Part shown: piece by piece, positions 44,497-54,188 of the stretch | How the letters are laid out: every line of letters starts with the position of its first letter | Numbering within the stretch: the first letter of the stretch is position 1 | NCBI GenBank assembly: GCA_944323645.1 | Contig: CALUTE010000013.1 | Location: 1-57,074 of the forward strand | Length of the DNA: 57,074 nt | Direction of reading: 5' to 3' | Source: an uncultured Helicobacter sp. | GTDB taxonomy: Bacteria; Campylobacterota; Campylobacteria; Campylobacterales; Helicobacteraceae | Translations under genes and position numbers: made by a program | Notes under the pieces: model-generated | What the model was told of the DNA's origin: nothing | Databases searched by the model: none | What the model saw: the letters and a program-made list of their open reading frames with translations, nothing else

Positions 44497-45685
44497 ATGA
44501 ACCCCATACTTTATGTTGTTATTCCTTGTTATAATGAAGAAGAGATTTTGCCTAAAAGCTTTGCAACATTGCGAGCAAAAATCACCCAAATGATACACAA
44601 TAATCTCATCGCGCCAGCAAGCACGCTTATTTTTGTTGATGATGGCAGTCAAGATAAAACTTGGAAAGTACTAGATTCTCTTATTAGAAACATTGCACCT
44701 AAGAATTTTAGGCATCAAAAAAAGATAGATACAAACGGTCAAATGCGCTATGTGAGCAATACCACAGAATCTGTTCAGTATTTAGCCACACAAACAAAAG
44801 TATTTATGCCCCCCCCCCAATGAGTTTTTACTAAGCAACCCTATTAAGTCTTGTAAGGATTCTCTTCAAGAGTTAGCTCCACGCGTTATCGCACTTAAGC
44901 TTTCTGCCAACAAAGGACATCAAAATGCTCTTTTAGCAGGGTTGGAGTATGCTAGCGGGCAGTGTGATTGTGTCATAAGTATTGATTGTGATTTGCAACA
45001 AGATGAGCAGAAATTTGATATATTTATAGAAAAATACAATAGTGGCGCAGATATTGTGATTGGTATTCGCAATGATCGTCGAAGTGATACATGGCTAAAA
45101 AGATGGACAGCTCTAGGGTTTTATAAGCTTATGGCTCTTATGGGGGTTAAACTTACCAAAAATCACGCGGATTATCGGCTTTTGAGTTCTAGGGCATTAT
45201 ACGCTTTACTTGCTCATAAAGAATCCAATCTCTTTTTACGTGGTATCATTGATAATTTAGGCTTTTCTAAAGAATATGTATTTTTTGATGTTAAGCCAAG
45301 AAGTGCTGGACAATCCAAATATCCTTTGCACAAAATGCTGTCTTTTGCTTGGAATGGGATCACTAGTTTTAGTATTGTGCCTTTGCGGTTGGTAAGTATG
45401 CTTGGTTTTACTTTTTGTCTTCTTTCGGTTGTGTTTGGCGGCTATGCGTTGTATATCAAGCTATGTACTGATAATGCTTTGTGGGGTTGGACATCTATTA
45501 TTATTCCTCTTAGCTTTTTTAGTGGTATTCAATTACTGAGTCTTGGGATTATTGGAGAATACATAGGCAAAATCTACACTGAATCCAAACACAGACCACG
45601 CTATTTTGTGCAAGAGATTTTAGATTCTAGTTTGGGCAATACATTAGAAGATATTGATAGTAGCGACTTAGGGAATCTATTTTAG
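44497..45685 (+). CDS. phase-variable GT2 membrane glycosyltransferase (tract out of frame)
   Basis: DPM1/ArnC-like GT2. The first part has ILYVVIPCYNEEEILPKSF and TLIFVDDGSQDKTWKVL; the second has LSANKGHQNALLAGLEYA, ISIDCDLQQDEQ, RSAGQSKYPLHKML and two C-terminal membrane helices. The parts are joined through a low-complexity insert of about 90 residues absent from close family members, which holds a 10-C run. At 10 C a TGA follows immediately; 9 or 12 would be ON. Without the tract the frame is open throughout (NEFLLSNPIKSCKD). Likely loads sugar on a lipid carrier. Confidence 0.87.
44809..44818 (+). repeat. poly-C tract, 10 C, splitting a GT2 gene (OFF)
   Basis: Coding strand TATTTATG-C10-AATGAG. 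Read on the other strand it is CTCATT-G10-CATAAATA, with the same G-run/CATA flank as the minus-strand genes. Confidence 0.93.
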
Positions 45686-45694
45686 ATTCCCTAA
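45668..45694. terminator. bidirectional terminator between GT2 and actP
   Basis: TTAGGGAATCTA-TTT-TAGATTCCCTAA, a perfect 12-bp stem with a 3-base loop that includes the GT2 stop codon, between convergent genes. Confidence 0.75.
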
Positions 45695-45710
45695 GGGAGT
45701 AAGGAGTATC

Positions 45711-47366
45711 TTAGTGATCTATAGCTTCGCTGGCTCCTATGCCACTTTGTGCTCGGAAGTCTTGTGCCTCAAAGCCTGCTTTATCGATTTTAGCACGAGA
45801 TGATCTATCAAGCTTAGAGATAACATATATTGCTATAAACGTAAGAGGTATTGTGAATATTCCAGGGTGATCGTAGGGGAAGATTGCCTCTGCAAAACCA
45901 AAGCTTTTTACCCAAATACTTGGACTTAGAATAACAAGTGTAAGCACGACAACAAGCCCTATCAAGCCGCCCCAAAATGCACCTTTAGTTGTGAGATTTT
46001 TCCAGTAAATACACAAAAGTAAGATAGGAAAATTAACACTTGATGCAATAGCAAAGGCTAATCCAACTGTAAAAGCAACATTTTGGTTCTCAAACACAAT
46101 GCCAAGCGCAACTGCACAAAGCCCTATCAAAATTGTTGCAATTTTTGTTACTCTCATTTCAAGTTTTGGATCGCATTTACCATCTTTGCAGACATTGACA
46201 AATAAATCGTGGCTAATAGCTCCAGCCCCAGAGATTGCTAGTCCAGATACCACAGCTAGAATTGTTGCAAATGCCACTGCAGAGATAAAGCCTAAAAATA
46301 TATTGCCACCAAGTACTTGTGCAAGATCAATAGCAACCATATTGGCAGCTCCTTTGTATGTCCCATCGGCATTTACAAATTCTGTATTTCCATAGAGCAA
46401 AGCGATTGCACCAAAACCAATAACAAAAGTGAGAATATAAAAGTATCCAATAAAACCAGTTGCGTAAAAAACTGATTTGCGTGCTTCTCTTGCATCTTTT
46501 ACTGTGAAAAATCGCATAAGAATATGGGGCAATCCTGCTGTTCCAAACATTAACGCAAGTCCAAGAGAGATTGCTGAAATAGTGTTTGGTAGAAATGTTC
46601 CAGGTGACATAATTGCTTCGCCTTTTGGATGGTGTGAAATTGCTTGCCCAAAATAATAGCTTAAATCAAATCGTGTCAGATATAAAACCATAATCGCCAT
46701 AAAGGTAGTTCCTGCGAGTAACAAAACTGCTTTAATAAGCTGTACCCAAGTGGTAGCGTGCATACCACCAAATACTACATAGCAAATCATTAGGATTCCA
46801 ACAAGTACCACTGCTACACCATAAGGTAAGCCAAAAAGCACTTGTATAAGCTGTCCTGCACCAACCATTTGTGCAATTAGGTAAAACACAATAACGCTAA
46901 GAGCAGAAATTGCTGAAATAACACGAATGGGCTTTGCATCAAGGCGATAGGCAGTAATATCTGCAAATGTAAATTTACCTAGATTGCGGAATTTTTCGGC
47001 GATCAAAAACATAACAATAGGCCAACCAACCAAGAAACCAACAGAATAGATCAATCCATCAAAGCCATTGGTAAAAACAAGCGCAATGATTCCAAGAAAA
47101 CTTGCAGCACTCATATAATCCCCAGCGATTGCCAAGCCATTTTGCATACCTGTAATATTCCCACCAGCCGTGTAGAATCCGCTCGCTGATTTGCTTTTTT
47201 TGCTAGAAAGATAGGTAATAAACAATGTTGCAACAACAAATGCTAGAAACATACCAATAGCTGTTGGATTTATCTTAGCCTTGCTAACTTCTCCTAAGTC
47301 AAAGGAAGCACCAAAAAGTGGGTTGCATCCAAATAGGACAATCCCTAATAGTAACCATTGTTTCAT
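45711..47366 (-). CDS. actP: cation/acetate symporter ActP (sodium:solute symporter)
   Basis: SSS-family transporter of 551 residues with about 13 helices: [27 protein letters not shown]-type helix, [26 protein letters not shown] and [18 protein letters not shown] are characteristic of acetate permeases. An N-terminal signal-like segment precedes the first helix. Co-transcribed with the DUF485 gene two bases upstream, the usual ActP partner. Confidence 0.92.
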   Translation of the reverse strand: MKQWLLLGIVLFGCNPLFGASFDLGEVSKAKINPTAIGMFLAFVVATLFITYLSSKKSKSASGFYTAGGNITGMQNGLAIAGDYMSAASFLGIIALVFTNGFDGLIYSVGFLVGWPIVMFLIAEKFRNLGKFTFADITAYRLDAKPIRVISAISALSVIVFYLIAQMVGAGQLIQVLFGLPYGVAVVLVGILMICYVVFGGMHATTWVQLIKAVLLLAGTTFMAIMVLYLTRFDLSYYFGQAISHHPKGEAIMSPGTFLPNTISAISLGLALMFGTAGLPHILMRFFTVKDAREARKSVFYATGFIGYFYILTFVIGFGAIALLYGNTEFVNADGTYKGAANMVAIDLAQVLGGNIFLGFISAVAFATILAVVSGLAISGAGAISHDLFVNVCKDGKCDPKLEMRVTKIATILIGLCAVALGIVFENQNVAFTVGLAFAIASSVNFPILLLCIYWKNLTTKGAFWGGLIGLVVVLTLVILSPSIWVKSFGFAEAIFPYDHPGIFTIPLTFIAIYVISKLDRSSRAKIDKAGFEAQDFRAQSGIGASEAIDH

Positions 47367-47368
47367 AT

Positions 47369-47752
47369 TTACTCCTTTTTTGTATTAGATGTTGCGCCAT
47401 AATCTTTGTAGTGTAGCTCACCATTTTTAAGCGGATCAAGTATGCTATTTTCTTGCAAATCTTTAAGCGCCTCCTTTTGCTCTTTGTCCAAGTAGTTGTT
47501 TGCCAAAAACGTGTAAAGACCTGTTACCACAATGCAAGAAGCAATGATAAAAACACCTGCTATAATGCCCAATGTGATTGAGCTTGGTCCTAAACGATAG
47601 CCGATTATATCTGGGAATAATCCCACACCCAATACAAATGAGTAGTACAATACTAAGACAAAAATAGTTAATGCTAACGAAATTTTGTTCCGAAAAGAAA
47701 CAAAATTTCTAAATTTTGCAAGAGACTTGCTTTGATTTTCGGATAATTTCAT
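47369..47752 (-). CDS. DUF485 family membrane protein, ActP partner
   Basis: The 127-residue protein from ATG 47752, after AAAGGAGGAAAAA, has two helices ([21 protein letters not shown] and [19 protein letters not shown]) with [10 protein letters not shown], typical of DUF485/YjcH. The frame stays open for 225 bases upstream, but the strong ribosome site marks this start. Its role in acetate uptake is inferred from pairing. Confidence 0.9.
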   Translation of the reverse strand: MKLSENQSKSLAKFRNFVSFRNKISLALTIFVLVLYYSFVLGVGLFPDIIGYRLGPSSITLGIIAGVFIIASCIVVTGLYTFLANNYLDKEQKEALKDLQENSILDPLKNGELHYKDYGATSNTKKE

Positions 47753-48064
47753 TTTTTCCTCCTTTTTGTTTATTTTTGTTCTGTTGCCTGAAGTTTCGTA
47801 AGAAAAAAGGTAACATACACGTTTAGCATACAATAAAATATGTGCAACAAAAAGTAGTAACCCAACAATCTTTATAAGAATGGAAAAATAGTAACATATT
47901 ATGCTTTTAGTATGGTCATATGCTGATTTGTTAGTAGAGAAGTTTGCAAAGGAAACTAGATTCTGGCAATGTCCCACTGCCTCAAAACGTTTAAATATAA
48001 GATAGTGTTATTTATCACCCAATTATCTATATTGAATATTCTGATTCGGGCTACTTGCAATGCC
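47753..48064. other. 312-base stretch without a recognisable gene
   Basis: Lies between the DUF485 start and the end of island 3. It should hold the actP operon promoter. Candidate minus-strand -10 elements (TATGCTAA, TATTATGC contexts) are weak. An open frame upstream of DUF485 is hydrophobic but lacks a better start. No repeat or hairpin stands out. Confidence 0.5.
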
Positions 48065-49040
48065 CTAACAGATTTTTTCTAGCCAAATGCTGCCACCTGT
48101 ATTTTTTTGGCTCAACGGTAGCGTGGTTGCAAAGAGTTCTGGGTAGAGATAATTAAGCGCAGTGTTAAAAAACACGATCCTAAAGTTGGTGTTGTAGCTT
48201 AAAAATGCACGTAGCAAATACGCTTCATTCCAAGAATTTTTAGCTCTAAGCCATTGTGCTGGATAGCTAAAGGGGTAGAAAATATCGTGAAAATGGATAT
48301 ATACACCTTTCTTTAGAGTGGGTAAAATCTCAAAAAAGATTCTATTGACATCGGAGTTTATTTTGCTAACGTGGGTTGAGTCGATAAATAAAATATCGCC
48401 AGAATCTAGTGTTTTAAAGAGATCTATATCTACTTCTTGAAGTCGTTTTGGGATAAGATTTAAGCAGGCAAGATCGCCAGGTTTCAAGAGAGATTTTAGC
48501 AATGCTGGGTGGGGCTCAATATGTGTTATTGTAATAGAAGATTCTTGTTTTGTTTGTGCCTCCAAGTTTGTGTTGCCCCCCCCCCCCCCCAAGCGAATTA
48601 GCAGCAAAAAATAACTCATTAACATCATACATTAGTGCTGAACTAAAACCAGATCCAACCTCAATAATTCGCTTTGGTTGTATCAAGCGCAACATAGAAT
48701 ATAAGCATATACCATCGCTGTGGCAGTAGGCTTGGTTGTTAAAATAATAGCGCAAATTATTTGTTGGCTCTTCACTAAAAGGTATTTCTTGATACAATGT
48801 ACCAAAGGCTTTGAGTAGCTTGAGTTGAGAATCTAAACGCAAATCAATGCCATAAAGGCATAAAGGGTCATAGGAAATGTTTGCTATTCCTTCTTCTATC
48901 TCTTTATTGTTTGCAATAGGCGAGTAAAAATGCCCACTAGGCACAAAGTCTGTTTGCCCAAAAAGCGCTTGTATTTTGCGATAGCATTTTCGCAACAAAT
49001 CTTTCAGTGTCAATTTTTGCGGTGGCTGGTTAAGATACAT
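48065..49040 (-). CDS. phase-variable class I SAM methyltransferase (split by tract)
   Basis: From ATG 49040 (after AAAGGAGATCCT) the first part has KRIIEVGSGFSSALMYDVNE, motif I of a Methyltransf_24-type fold, then a 15-G run. The second part continues ITITHIEPHPALLKSLLKPGD, DILFIDSTHVSKINSDV and YIHFHDIFYPFSYPAQWL. At 15 G the first part instead reads to a stop shortly after the run. Lengths 14 or 17 would be ON. Total about 320 residues. The enzyme probably methylates a surface sugar or its phosphoramidate-like group; the substrate is unknown. Confidence 0.85.
48576..48590 (-). repeat. poly-G tract, 15 G, splitting a methyltransferase (OFF)
   Basis: Coding strand: AATTCGCTT-G15-CAACACAAAC. 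Length confirmed from both overlapping frames. Confidence 0.9.
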
Positions 49041-49050
49041 AGGATCTCCT

Positions 49051-50103
49051 TTAGTGGTGGTGTTTGCCAAATAAGATTCTGGCTTTGGCTCTAAATTTTT
49101 TTGGAATAAGATTGCGAACACAGGTGCGTGGAATCACCCAAAATATATAGCGTAAAGTATGAAAAAGAGGGAAGAGAGGGTTATATCGAAAACCGATTTT
49201 GCAATCTTCTTGAAACATTCGTATGGAGAGCTGCGCACTCACACCCTCTGTGTTAAAAATCGCTACAACAACGGGAATGTGGAGAAAGGGTTTATGCTGA
49301 TTATAGAGTTTAGTGAAAAGTTCGGTATCCCCTGCGATTTTAAAGTGCGTATCGTATTTATGGTAGCGTAGTGTTTGGGTAGCAATAAAGGCAGATTGGT
49401 GAATAAAGCGGTGGTGGTATTTGTGGGCATTCTTCTTGTGGTGTGGTGCTGCGTAGAGGATTTTAGCGTGGTTTTTATCATATAGTATTTGCGTATCACC
49501 ATAAATAACCGCAATTTCTGGTTTATAACTGCCCCCCCCCTTCTGCATCATTAAAAAGCGCATAAACAGCTCATAAATTGTGTCATTTGCATAGAATCTA
49601 TCGCCACAATTCATAAAATTGCACCATTCTCCACTTGCCAAATCTATGCCCTTGTTCATCGCATCATAGATTCCAGAATCTGGTTCGCTTAAAAATTTAA
49701 AATCAATGCGTTTATGAGATGTTATATAGGAAGCTTCAAGGTAGTAGGATTTTATAGTATTATTTGGGTTGTCTTTTTTGGTATTGTCTAGTTTTATGGT
49801 TGGTGCTAGATGTGTGATTTTAGATTCTATGATAGATCGTGTATTGTCGCTACTTGCGCCATCTATGAGGATATATTCAATATAGGGATATGTCTGATTA
49901 ATGACAGAATCCATAGTTTGTATAATATGATCGCTACCATTATACACCACAGTGATTACAGAGACTTTTGGGAGATCACTTGGGTTGATGTGGGCTTTGA
50001 TTTCTTTTTGGTTTGTAGCAGAATCTAGCATTTTTTGTGGCATCGGTTTCGTTTTAGATTCTGCTACTGGACTTTTACTAATTGGAGCACTTGGCTTTGG
50101 CAT
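49051..50103 (-). CDS. phase-variable GT2 glycosyltransferase (tract in frame)
   Basis: The GT-A enzyme (350 residues) has PKVSVITVVYNGSDHIIQTM starting near residue 46, EYILIDGASSDNT and FLSEPDSGIYDAMNKGIDLASG (WcaA/colanic-acid type). A 9-G run encodes KGGGS near residue 188, in a loop between helices before IAVIYGDTQ; it is in frame, so the gene is ON. The first 45 residues are polar. It is tightly followed by the split methyltransferase. Confidence 0.88.
   Translation of the reverse strand: MPKPSAPISKSPVAESKTKPMPQKMLDSATNQKEIKAHINPSDLPKVSVITVVYNGSDHIIQTMDSVINQTYPYIEYILIDGASSDNTRSIIESKITHLAPTIKLDNTKKDNPNNTIKSYYLEASYITSHKRIDFKFLSEPDSGIYDAMNKGIDLASGEWCNFMNCGDRFYANDTIYELFMRFLMMQKGGGSYKPEIAVIYGDTQILYDKNHAKILYAAPHHKKNAHKYHHRFIHQSAFIATQTLRYHKYDTHFKIAGDTELFTKLYNQHKPFLHIPVVVAIFNTEGVSAQLSIRMFQEDCKIGFRYNPLFPLFHTLRYIFWVIPRTCVRNLIPKKFRAKARILFGKHHH
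49532..49540 (-). repeat. poly-G tract, 9 G, in GT2 (ON)
   Basis: Coding strand: GATGCAGAA-G9-CAGTTATAAACC. In frame at 9 or 12. Confidence 0.92.
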
Positions 50104-50154
50104 TTTTTTCCTTAAGTCTATAGCTTTGCCACATTATAGCACATTATTACAAGC

Positions 50155-51410
50155 TCATTGCATTCTTTGGGGCTTATTCAAATGCTTTGTGAGTGCTTGG
50201 GCTAATTTATTTGGGTTGATATAGACATTTTCTTGTTGTGGGTGTGGGGAGAGGTCGCTTGTCTCTCCCACTATGTAGTCATACTTGCATTGTCGCGCTA
50301 GGGCAATGATTTGCTCTGCGCCATCGTGGTAGTACTTAGGAAATATCTCAAACACTTTTGTGTCTTCTTTTGCAAAGATGGTGTTATCAAGCCCAGCACC
50401 ATGCATGGATGCTATTGCATCTACTGAAGCAAAGAGGCGCATTTGCTCGCTTAGGCTCATTGTGTCTGGTGTGATGATTGTATAGCCAAAATCTTTGAAA
50501 ACTTTTTCTACTTCGGTATGATTTTGTATGTTGCGATTTGAAGTTTGTGGGCGTGCGAGGAAGATCTTTTTGGGTAGCTGGTCTTGTGGTTTGGGAGCAG
50601 ATGTAAGCAAGCGCGATATGATTGGATCATACATTGTGTAAATAAAAGGTGGCAAAATAAATGAGCGATAGTGCAAGTGCTTGCGATATTCTATGATTTC
50701 ATAATCAGCGATAAGGGTTGGAATTATCAGCTCTTTTGCATGGATAAGTTTGCGTGGGTTTGTGGGAATTATTTTTTCTTCAGGAATGCCAAGCAGTGCA
50801 TACATTTGCTTTTGGAATGTCGTATTGCACGGCAAGATATAAAAATCAGGCTCAATATTAGCAAGCTTTAGCTGATGGTATCCGGCAATGGTTTCTTTGA
50901 TAAAATGTCCGTAATGATCATTTTCGCAATAATAAAGAAGCGCAACGCGAGCATTTTTTGGTTCGCAAAATAATGCAGCACGCCAAAATATAAGCCATTT
51001 TTTTGCGTTCCTTAGTATTGTTACAAGACGTCTTGCGCGGGAATCTTTCTTCGAAGGGGGCGCGAGTGGGTGGGTGCGCAATGATGTGTGAGATATAAGC
51101 GATTTTTTACTTTTTGTCCAAACGATTTCATCATTGCTGTAGCAGTAGCCAAAGGGTAGAATCCTTACTTTGCATTCAAGCGTGGTGTGTGCATAGGGAC
51201 GAAAGAAATGATGCACATTCCCAAAACAATCATAAAAATTTGGCGCATCTTTAAGAAGCTCTTGGTGTGAGGGTTTTTGCCCCCCCCCCCCCCCATAGAA
51301 TCTAAAAACTTAATGCCATTAGGGCTAAATAGGCATTGTCTGCTTGGATAAACACAAATCTCTTCTGTGATTTCTTGTTGTTTTAGTGCTTGTTCGTAGG
51401 TGGTGTACAT
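50155..51410 (-). CDS. phase-variable GT61 family glycosyltransferase (tract out of frame)
   Basis: The main frame carries CYCYSNDE-type and LLYYCENDHYGHFIKETIAGYH, then KIFLARPQTSNRNIQNHTEV and ASMHGAGLDNTIFAKEDTKVFEIFP, the DUF563/GT61 core. The 5' part starts at ATG 51410 (MYTTYEQALKQQEITEEICV) and reaches a 15-G run. In the main frame the run would continue QKPSHQELLKDAPNFYDCFG, needing 13 or 16 G. At 15 the first part stays in another frame and ends after about 40 codons. A GTG at 51216 could give a shorter product. Confidence 0.83.
51280..51294 (-). repeat. poly-G tract, 15 G, in GT61 gene (OFF)
   Basis: Coding strand: GATTCTAT-G15-CAAAAACCC. In frame at 13 or 16. Confidence 0.92.
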
Positions 51411-51419
51411 AGATTTTCC

Positions 51420-51656
51420 TTAGTGTATGATGTTTGATAAAACTTTTTTGCATTTTGTTTCTATACGCTTTATAATAGAAACTTTACTAAATACAATGTC
51501 AAAATCTATCGTGTCAAAATATGTATTTGGAGCATCTTGGTAGATAAAAAGTTCGCTATCTTTAGCAAGAGGGTTAGCAATAAGGGCTTGCATAGTTTGT
51601 TTTGTGTATTCTGGGCGATTGTATGTGAAAAGAACAATAGGAGATATCTTGCTCAT
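51420..51656 (-). pseudogene. N-terminal remnant of a glycosyltransferase
   Basis: The 78-residue product MSKISPIVLFTYNRPEYTKQ...SELFIYQDAPN matches only the N-terminal beta-strand/loop part of a GT2-like sugar transferase, where SDAPKN is usual; the catalytic rest is absent and the tail looks unrelated. It overlaps the upstream gene stop by one base (TAATG). Confidence 0.68.
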
Positions 51657-53104
51657 TATACTTGCTTCTCTTCATAATTTTGTTGCAAAAAGGCTTCGAT
51701 GGAATCTAAAAAGATTTTTGCTCTATCTGGTGATTGGTAGTGGATTGTATGTTTAGATAGAAACGCTTTATAGGATTCTAGCTCATCAGAATTATCAAAA
51801 TCTTGTGGGTTATTAATAAGATTTGTAATACCTTCTTTTAGACTCTTAAAACTATTAACATAGATAGCATTTTTTGCAGTACGTAATAAAAGATTATAAT
51901 CACCAAAAACAATGCAAGGCTTGTTTAAAAACGTAGATTCTAGGAATATTGTGCCATTGATGGTGGCGGTAGCGATGCTTTTTTGTATTAGCTCTTTTGA
52001 TGGGGTATCAAAGGTTATAAACTCGACATTTTCAAGCTTTTGCACCTCTTTGTAGAATTCAATAGATTTAAACCATTTGATATTATAGAGAAAATAGCTC
52101 ATTTCTGGATTATTAAGCATAAATTGATGTGGATGCTCTTTTACATAAAGCTTATAGCCTTTCGGTAAGGCACGTGAAAGCATTTGAATAATAGTGAGTT
52201 GGTTTTGTAAAGGCACGCAAACTGATGTGCCTCCTTCTGGTTCAAAATGCATAGCATAAAAAATGAATTTTTCATCATAATTTGGGGTTTTGGCGATCGA
52301 GTTGTAGTATCGGCGTTGTTTTTTGGTGTAAAGATAGCTTTGTAATTTTGCCCAAAACGAAAAGGGGTAGTAGCCCAGGTATTGTTCGGCTGTATAATTT
52401 CCATGCAAGATAGTCATGAGAAATTCTACGCCAAGCTGTCCGCCGATTTTAAGCACACATTTTCTTGCATACTGTCGTATTTTTTTATACAACGATGCAT
52501 GTTTTTTATATTTAGTCATTTTGTTGGGCTCAAAAGAATAAAAAAGATTTTCTTTTAGTTGTGTTTGAGAGAGATGCCCTCCCACCAAAGCAATATAAGT
52601 ATTGGTATTATAAAACAACAGAGATGTTCCATAAATAATTGTGTGTGACGTAAAAAATGCTGGAATATTTCTTTGTTTTGCAATATGGCAGGGAAGATCA
52701 TGGAGATAGCCATGTTCCAACTCGGAAGCAAATACAAATCTTATGGAATACGTATCAAAAATGTGATTCAACCAAGAGAGGACATTAATAAAATGATTTG
52801 TTGCTAGCATACCATTATTGCACCATCTATGTGCTGCAAATTCTATTTTGCATTGTGCCTCTTTAAAGTCGCGTAAGAGCTGGTAGGAAAACCATTCTGT
52901 TCCATTGGTGGTAGCACCAAATGCATATGAGGAAATAATATGAATTACATTTGGATTATCCTCGTACTTTTCCTTGCATGCTTTAAGTTCTTGTGTATGT
53001 TCCACTATAAGCACAACAATGCGATAGGATTGCTGAAGGAACATTTCCACATTTTGAAGCACTCTGTCAGTGGGGGATCTATCAATCAGGATAATATCGC
53101 TCAT
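51656..53104 (-). CDS. capsule-type polysaccharide biosynthesis protein
   Basis: The 482-residue GT-B-like protein has FIFYAMHFEPEGGTSVCVPL and GYKLYVKEHPHQFMLNN in its C-terminal half, typical of KpsC/KpsS-like and CDP-glycerol-type transferases, and FLESTFLNKPCIVFGDYN. The N-terminal half (ILIDRSPTDRVLQNVEMFL) resembles a second domain. Kdo or glycerol-phosphate transfer is possible but the substrate is not visible. Its ATG can form a 4-base ATGA overlap with the preceding gene in one tract state. Confidence 0.8.
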   Translation of the reverse strand: MSDIILIDRSPTDRVLQNVEMFLQQSYRIVVLIVEHTQELKACKEKYEDNPNVIHIISSYAFGATTNGTEWFSYQLLRDFKEAQCKIEFAAHRWCNNGMLATNHFINVLSWLNHIFDTYSIRFVFASELEHGYLHDLPCHIAKQRNIPAFFTSHTIIYGTSLLFYNTNTYIALVGGHLSQTQLKENLFYSFEPNKMTKYKKHASLYKKIRQYARKCVLKIGGQLGVEFLMTILHGNYTAEQYLGYYPFSFWAKLQSYLYTKKQRRYYNSIAKTPNYDEKFIFYAMHFEPEGGTSVCVPLQNQLTIIQMLSRALPKGYKLYVKEHPHQFMLNNPEMSYFLYNIKWFKSIEFYKEVQKLENVEFITFDTPSKELIQKSIATATINGTIFLESTFLNKPCIVFGDYNLLLRTAKNAIYVNSFKSLKEGITNLINNPQDFDNSDELESYKAFLSKHTIHYQSPDRAKIFLDSIEAFLQQNYEEKQV

Positions 53105-53297
53105 GTAACACCCTTTGTTTTGATGTATAGAAAGGTTGAGAGAAAATAGGAGATAAGGTATATCCGATAGTGCGTGAGGTCTTTGGCTCTAAGCCTGGTA
53201 GAGATAGAGCCAGTACGTATAGGGAATCTGGTATATATAAGGATATGGTAGTAGAGGACAATAAGTACTAAGAATACTATTTCATTGTGTTGATATG
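53101..53297 (-). other. latent C-terminal tail reached only if the tract is 10 G (or 13)
   Basis: If one G is added, codons starting at 53298 read on without stop for 65 triplets and end at TGA 53101-53103, which overlaps the next gene's ATG (53102-53104) as ATGA. The predicted tail has two hydrophobic stretches (EIVFLVLIVLYYHILIY, YLISYFLSTFLYI). It explains an otherwise empty 170-base gap. Confidence 0.65.
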
Positions 53298-54188
53298 CCC
53301 CCCCCCTAAGACATTTTTCAAGCTATCTCTTGGAAAGGCATCGATCATCGAAGTAGATGAAAGGTTGGTGATATTAAATTGCAGTTTGCCAAGCTCTTCA
53401 TATGCCCTAAACGCATTTGCCATACATTTGCTGACAAACGAAAATGTGTATGGCACATAAACCTTAGGAGGGAGGCTGCCCTCATCGTAGTAATGTGCAT
53501 CATGCAAGTATAGCCGATTGCTTTCATCGACATAAAGCTGCTGATGCCAATTACTATCAGCTCCCAACAAATAGATCTTCTTATACCCCATAGCGATAGC
53601 GCAGCACAGCGAAGCTATAAGCACATTGATACCGCTTGGAATTGCCAAGTTTGTCTTGTATAAAAATCTCTCCAAGCGTGCGAATGAATATAGCTCTGTA
53701 GCATTGAAAGTTTTTATTGTAATGTTTTTGTTGTCAATAGCTATGCCTTTATTGTTGCGACGTTTAAAAAAGTTATGCGGGGCGAGCAATATCATATTCC
53801 AATACACTTTTGAAAGTGCTTTGCTTAGGTCCATACAGCATTTTGTAAGAGAGTTTTCGTGGTTTTCTTCATCGGTATAGTGTCCCCAATACGCAGGATC
53901 CATTAAGACATAGTATGTAGGCTTAAGTTGTAGGGCAAGGCTATGGGTTAGCGATTGATTCACCATTATAGTATGTTCATTTTGCAACGCCCGCACATAT
54001 GGGGTGATGTCTTCTTTCAGGCTTGGTCCATTACCAAAGATAAACACACGATCCTTGTTTGGCTTGATATGTCTTATGCTTGGGGTCAATGTTCCATTGC
54101 GAGCAAAGATTTGCAGCCACCAAAGCAGCCTAGCAGAATCCACCACGCATTTTTTTATTTGTGTTGTGATACCCACTACAGCCCCCAC
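53277..54188 (-). CDS. GT42/DUF115-like putative sialyl- or nonulosonate transferase
   Basis: The 303-residue protein carries RVFIFGNGPSLKEDI near residue 48 and ASLCCAIAMGYKKIYLLGAD near 190, with LHDAHYY and a C-terminal FRAYEELGKLQFNITNLSS. This pattern matches CstII-type GT42 sialyltransferases and the Maf/DUF115 proteins that add pseudaminic or legionaminic acid to flagellin. It overlaps the PtmA-like gene upstream. At the current 9-G length it ends in GGGHINTMK; at 10 G it would gain a 66-residue tail (see the entry for 53101-53297). Confidence 0.75.
   Translation of the reverse strand: MGAVVGITTQIKKCVVDSARLLWWLQIFARNGTLTPSIRHIKPNKDRVFIFGNGPSLKEDITPYVRALQNEHTIMVNQSLTHSLALQLKPTYYVLMDPAYWGHYTDEENHENSLTKCCMDLSKALSKVYWNMILLAPHNFFKRRNNKGIAIDNKNITIKTFNATELYSFARLERFLYKTNLAIPSGINVLIASLCCAIAMGYKKIYLLGADSNWHQQLYVDESNRLYLHDAHYYDEGSLPPKVYVPYTFSFVSKCMANAFRAYEELGKLQFNITNLSSTSMIDAFPRDSLKNVLGGGHINTMK
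53298..53306 (-). repeat. poly-G tract, 9 G, at the 3' end of the GT42/DUF115-like gene
   Basis: Coding strand: AATGTCTTA-G9-CATATCAACAC. Confidence 0.92.

Noticed and set aside
47753-47977. N-terminal extension of the DUF485 protein to 47977
   Set aside because: The frame is open, but a strong AAAGGAGG site lies directly before ATG 47752 and family members start there.
48516-48628. Two separate methyltransferase-like genes overlapping at the 15-G run
   Set aside because: The halves carry complementary parts of one SAM fold and meet exactly at the tract, so they are one frame-shifted gene.
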